DNA of 6,115 nucleotides from the NCBI GenBank assembly GCA_024636105.1, contig JAGXHO010000151.1, positions 1-6,115 on the forward strand, given 5' to 3'. Below, piece after piece: positions 5,630 through 6,115 of this stretch; position 1 is the stretch's first letter; each line of letters opens with the position of its first letter. Source of the stretch: Trueperaceae bacterium (GTDB lineage Bacteria; Deinococcota; Deinococci; Deinococcales; Trueperaceae). Made by a program: the position numbers and the translations under genes. Under the pieces are notes generated by a model, which saw nothing but the letters and a program-made list of their open reading frames with translations, did no database searches and was not told the origin of the DNA.

Positions 5630-6115
5630 GTGGGCTGGTTCGACCGGCTGAAGCAGGGCTTGACGAAGACCCGCGACCTGGTCACGCTCGGTGCGACCCG
5701 CACGGGCAGCGACTGGGAGATGGATTGGGACGACCTCGAGTTCGCCCTGGTCGGGGCCGACGTCGGCGCCAAGATCGCGCGCGAAGTGGTCGCGGAGGCC
5801 AAGGCGCAGCGCGAGCGGGGGGCGCCGTTCCGTGAGGCGCTCGAGCAAGCGCTCCTCGACCAGCTCGAAGGCAACCGCATGCGGCAGAAGCTGCGCCGGG
5901 TGGGCTTCGACCTCGACGTGACCCGGTCGACCGTCGAACCGGCCGGCAAGGTGCTGATGGTCGTGGGCGTGAACGGCGTCGGCAAGACCACCACGATCGC
6001 CAAGCTCGGGCGCTACTACCAGGAGCGCGGGAAGCGGGTGCGTTTCGCGGCCGGCGACACCTTCCGCGCCGCCGGCAGCGCGCAGCTGGCCGTGTGGGGC
6101 GAACGACTCGGCATC
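5630..6115 (+). CDS. ftsY: Signal recognition particle receptor FtsY, N-terminal part (3' end outside window)
   Basis: FtsY is the membrane-associated SRP receptor GTPase that docks ribosome-nascent chain-SRP complexes at the translocon. The window holds 162 residues of a protein usually about 300 long when, as here, the long acidic A domain is absent. The N terminus VGWFDRLKQGLTKTRD is typical of short FtsY proteins, with the helical N domain to about residue 100. The G domain follows, with the P-loop G113-V-N-G-V-G-K119-T120 and the SRP-GTPase insertion/G2 motif AAGDTFRAAG (140-149). FtsY rather than Ffh is indicated by the N-terminal GWFDRLKQGL and by GVNGVGKTTTIAKL, where Ffh typically has GLQGSGKTT. 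The start is GTG at 5630, one base after the gltX stop; only a weak G-rich ribosome site precedes it, so coupling to gltX is likely. The AAG after DTFR, where many bacteria have AAA, matches Thermus FtsY as I recall it. Confidence 0.95.
   Translation, partial: MGWFDRLKQGLTKTRDLVTLGATRTGSDWEMDWDDLEFALVGADVGAKIAREVVAEAKAQRERGAPFREALEQALLDQLEGNRMRQKLRRVGFDLDVTRSTVEPAGKVLMVVGVNGVGKTTTIAKLGRYYQERGKRVRFAAGDTFRAAGSAQLAVWGERLGI

Noticed and set aside
3831..5651. 606-codon open frame on the plus strand overlapping uppP and gltX
   Set aside because: It is an Arg/Pro-rich out-of-frame reading of gltX, which is itself strongly supported.
20..6115. CRISPR array, insertion sequence, attachment site, tRNA or rRNA gene
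   Set aside because: No spaced direct repeats, transposase or integrase motifs, cloverleaf or rRNA-like stretch was seen on reading both strands; almost all bases are covered by the listed genes.

Overview
The window is a high-GC (roughly 70% by eye) bacterial chromosome segment of ordinary housekeeping genes. It most likely comes from the Deinococcota (Thermus/Deinococcus/Truepera side). The best evidence is GltX and FtsY, whose catalytic regions match what I recall of the Thermus proteins almost segment by segment (PTGDPHVGTAY in GltX, GVNGVGKTTTIAKLGRYYQ and AGDTFRAAG in FtsY). FtsY also lacks the long acidic N-terminal domain found in enterobacteria. The first 19 bases are not genomic: they are the Tn5/Nextera mosaic-end adapter, so this is the untrimmed end of an assembled contig.

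Layout. (1) 20-548, minus strand: 5' part of accD (acetyl-CoA carboxylase beta), cut by the contig end. (2) 549-740: divergent intergenic region with a -10-like element for each direction and a perfect 11-bp inverted repeat next to the rightward one. (3) 741-2146, plus strand: a degenerate short-chain dehydrogenase-like protein with an acidic tail, overlapping nrdR by 4 bp. (4) 2147-2291: a sigma70-type promoter with a 17-bp spacer and a leader of about 97 nt. (5) 2292-3103: rplM-rpsI ribosomal protein operon, followed by a 10-bp GC hairpin. (6) 3190-3990: uppP. (7) 4072-6115: gltX and the start of ftsY, 1 bp apart, with ftsY cut by the window end.

The genes cover fatty-acid synthesis (accD), control of ribonucleotide reductase genes (nrdR), translation (rplM, rpsI, gltX), cell-wall lipid carrier recycling (uppP) and membrane protein targeting (ftsY). 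They form growth-related transcription units, not one pathway.

I found no defence system, CRISPR array, mobile element or RNA gene, and nothing that amounts to a new multi-gene system. The least ordinary item is the SDR-like gene coupled to nrdR: it keeps the outline of the Rossmann fold but has lost every catalytic SDR residue I can align, and it carries an Asp/Glu-rich tail. Second is a TANCAT element that recurs upstream of three genes, in one case placed where it would give a leaderless mRNA.
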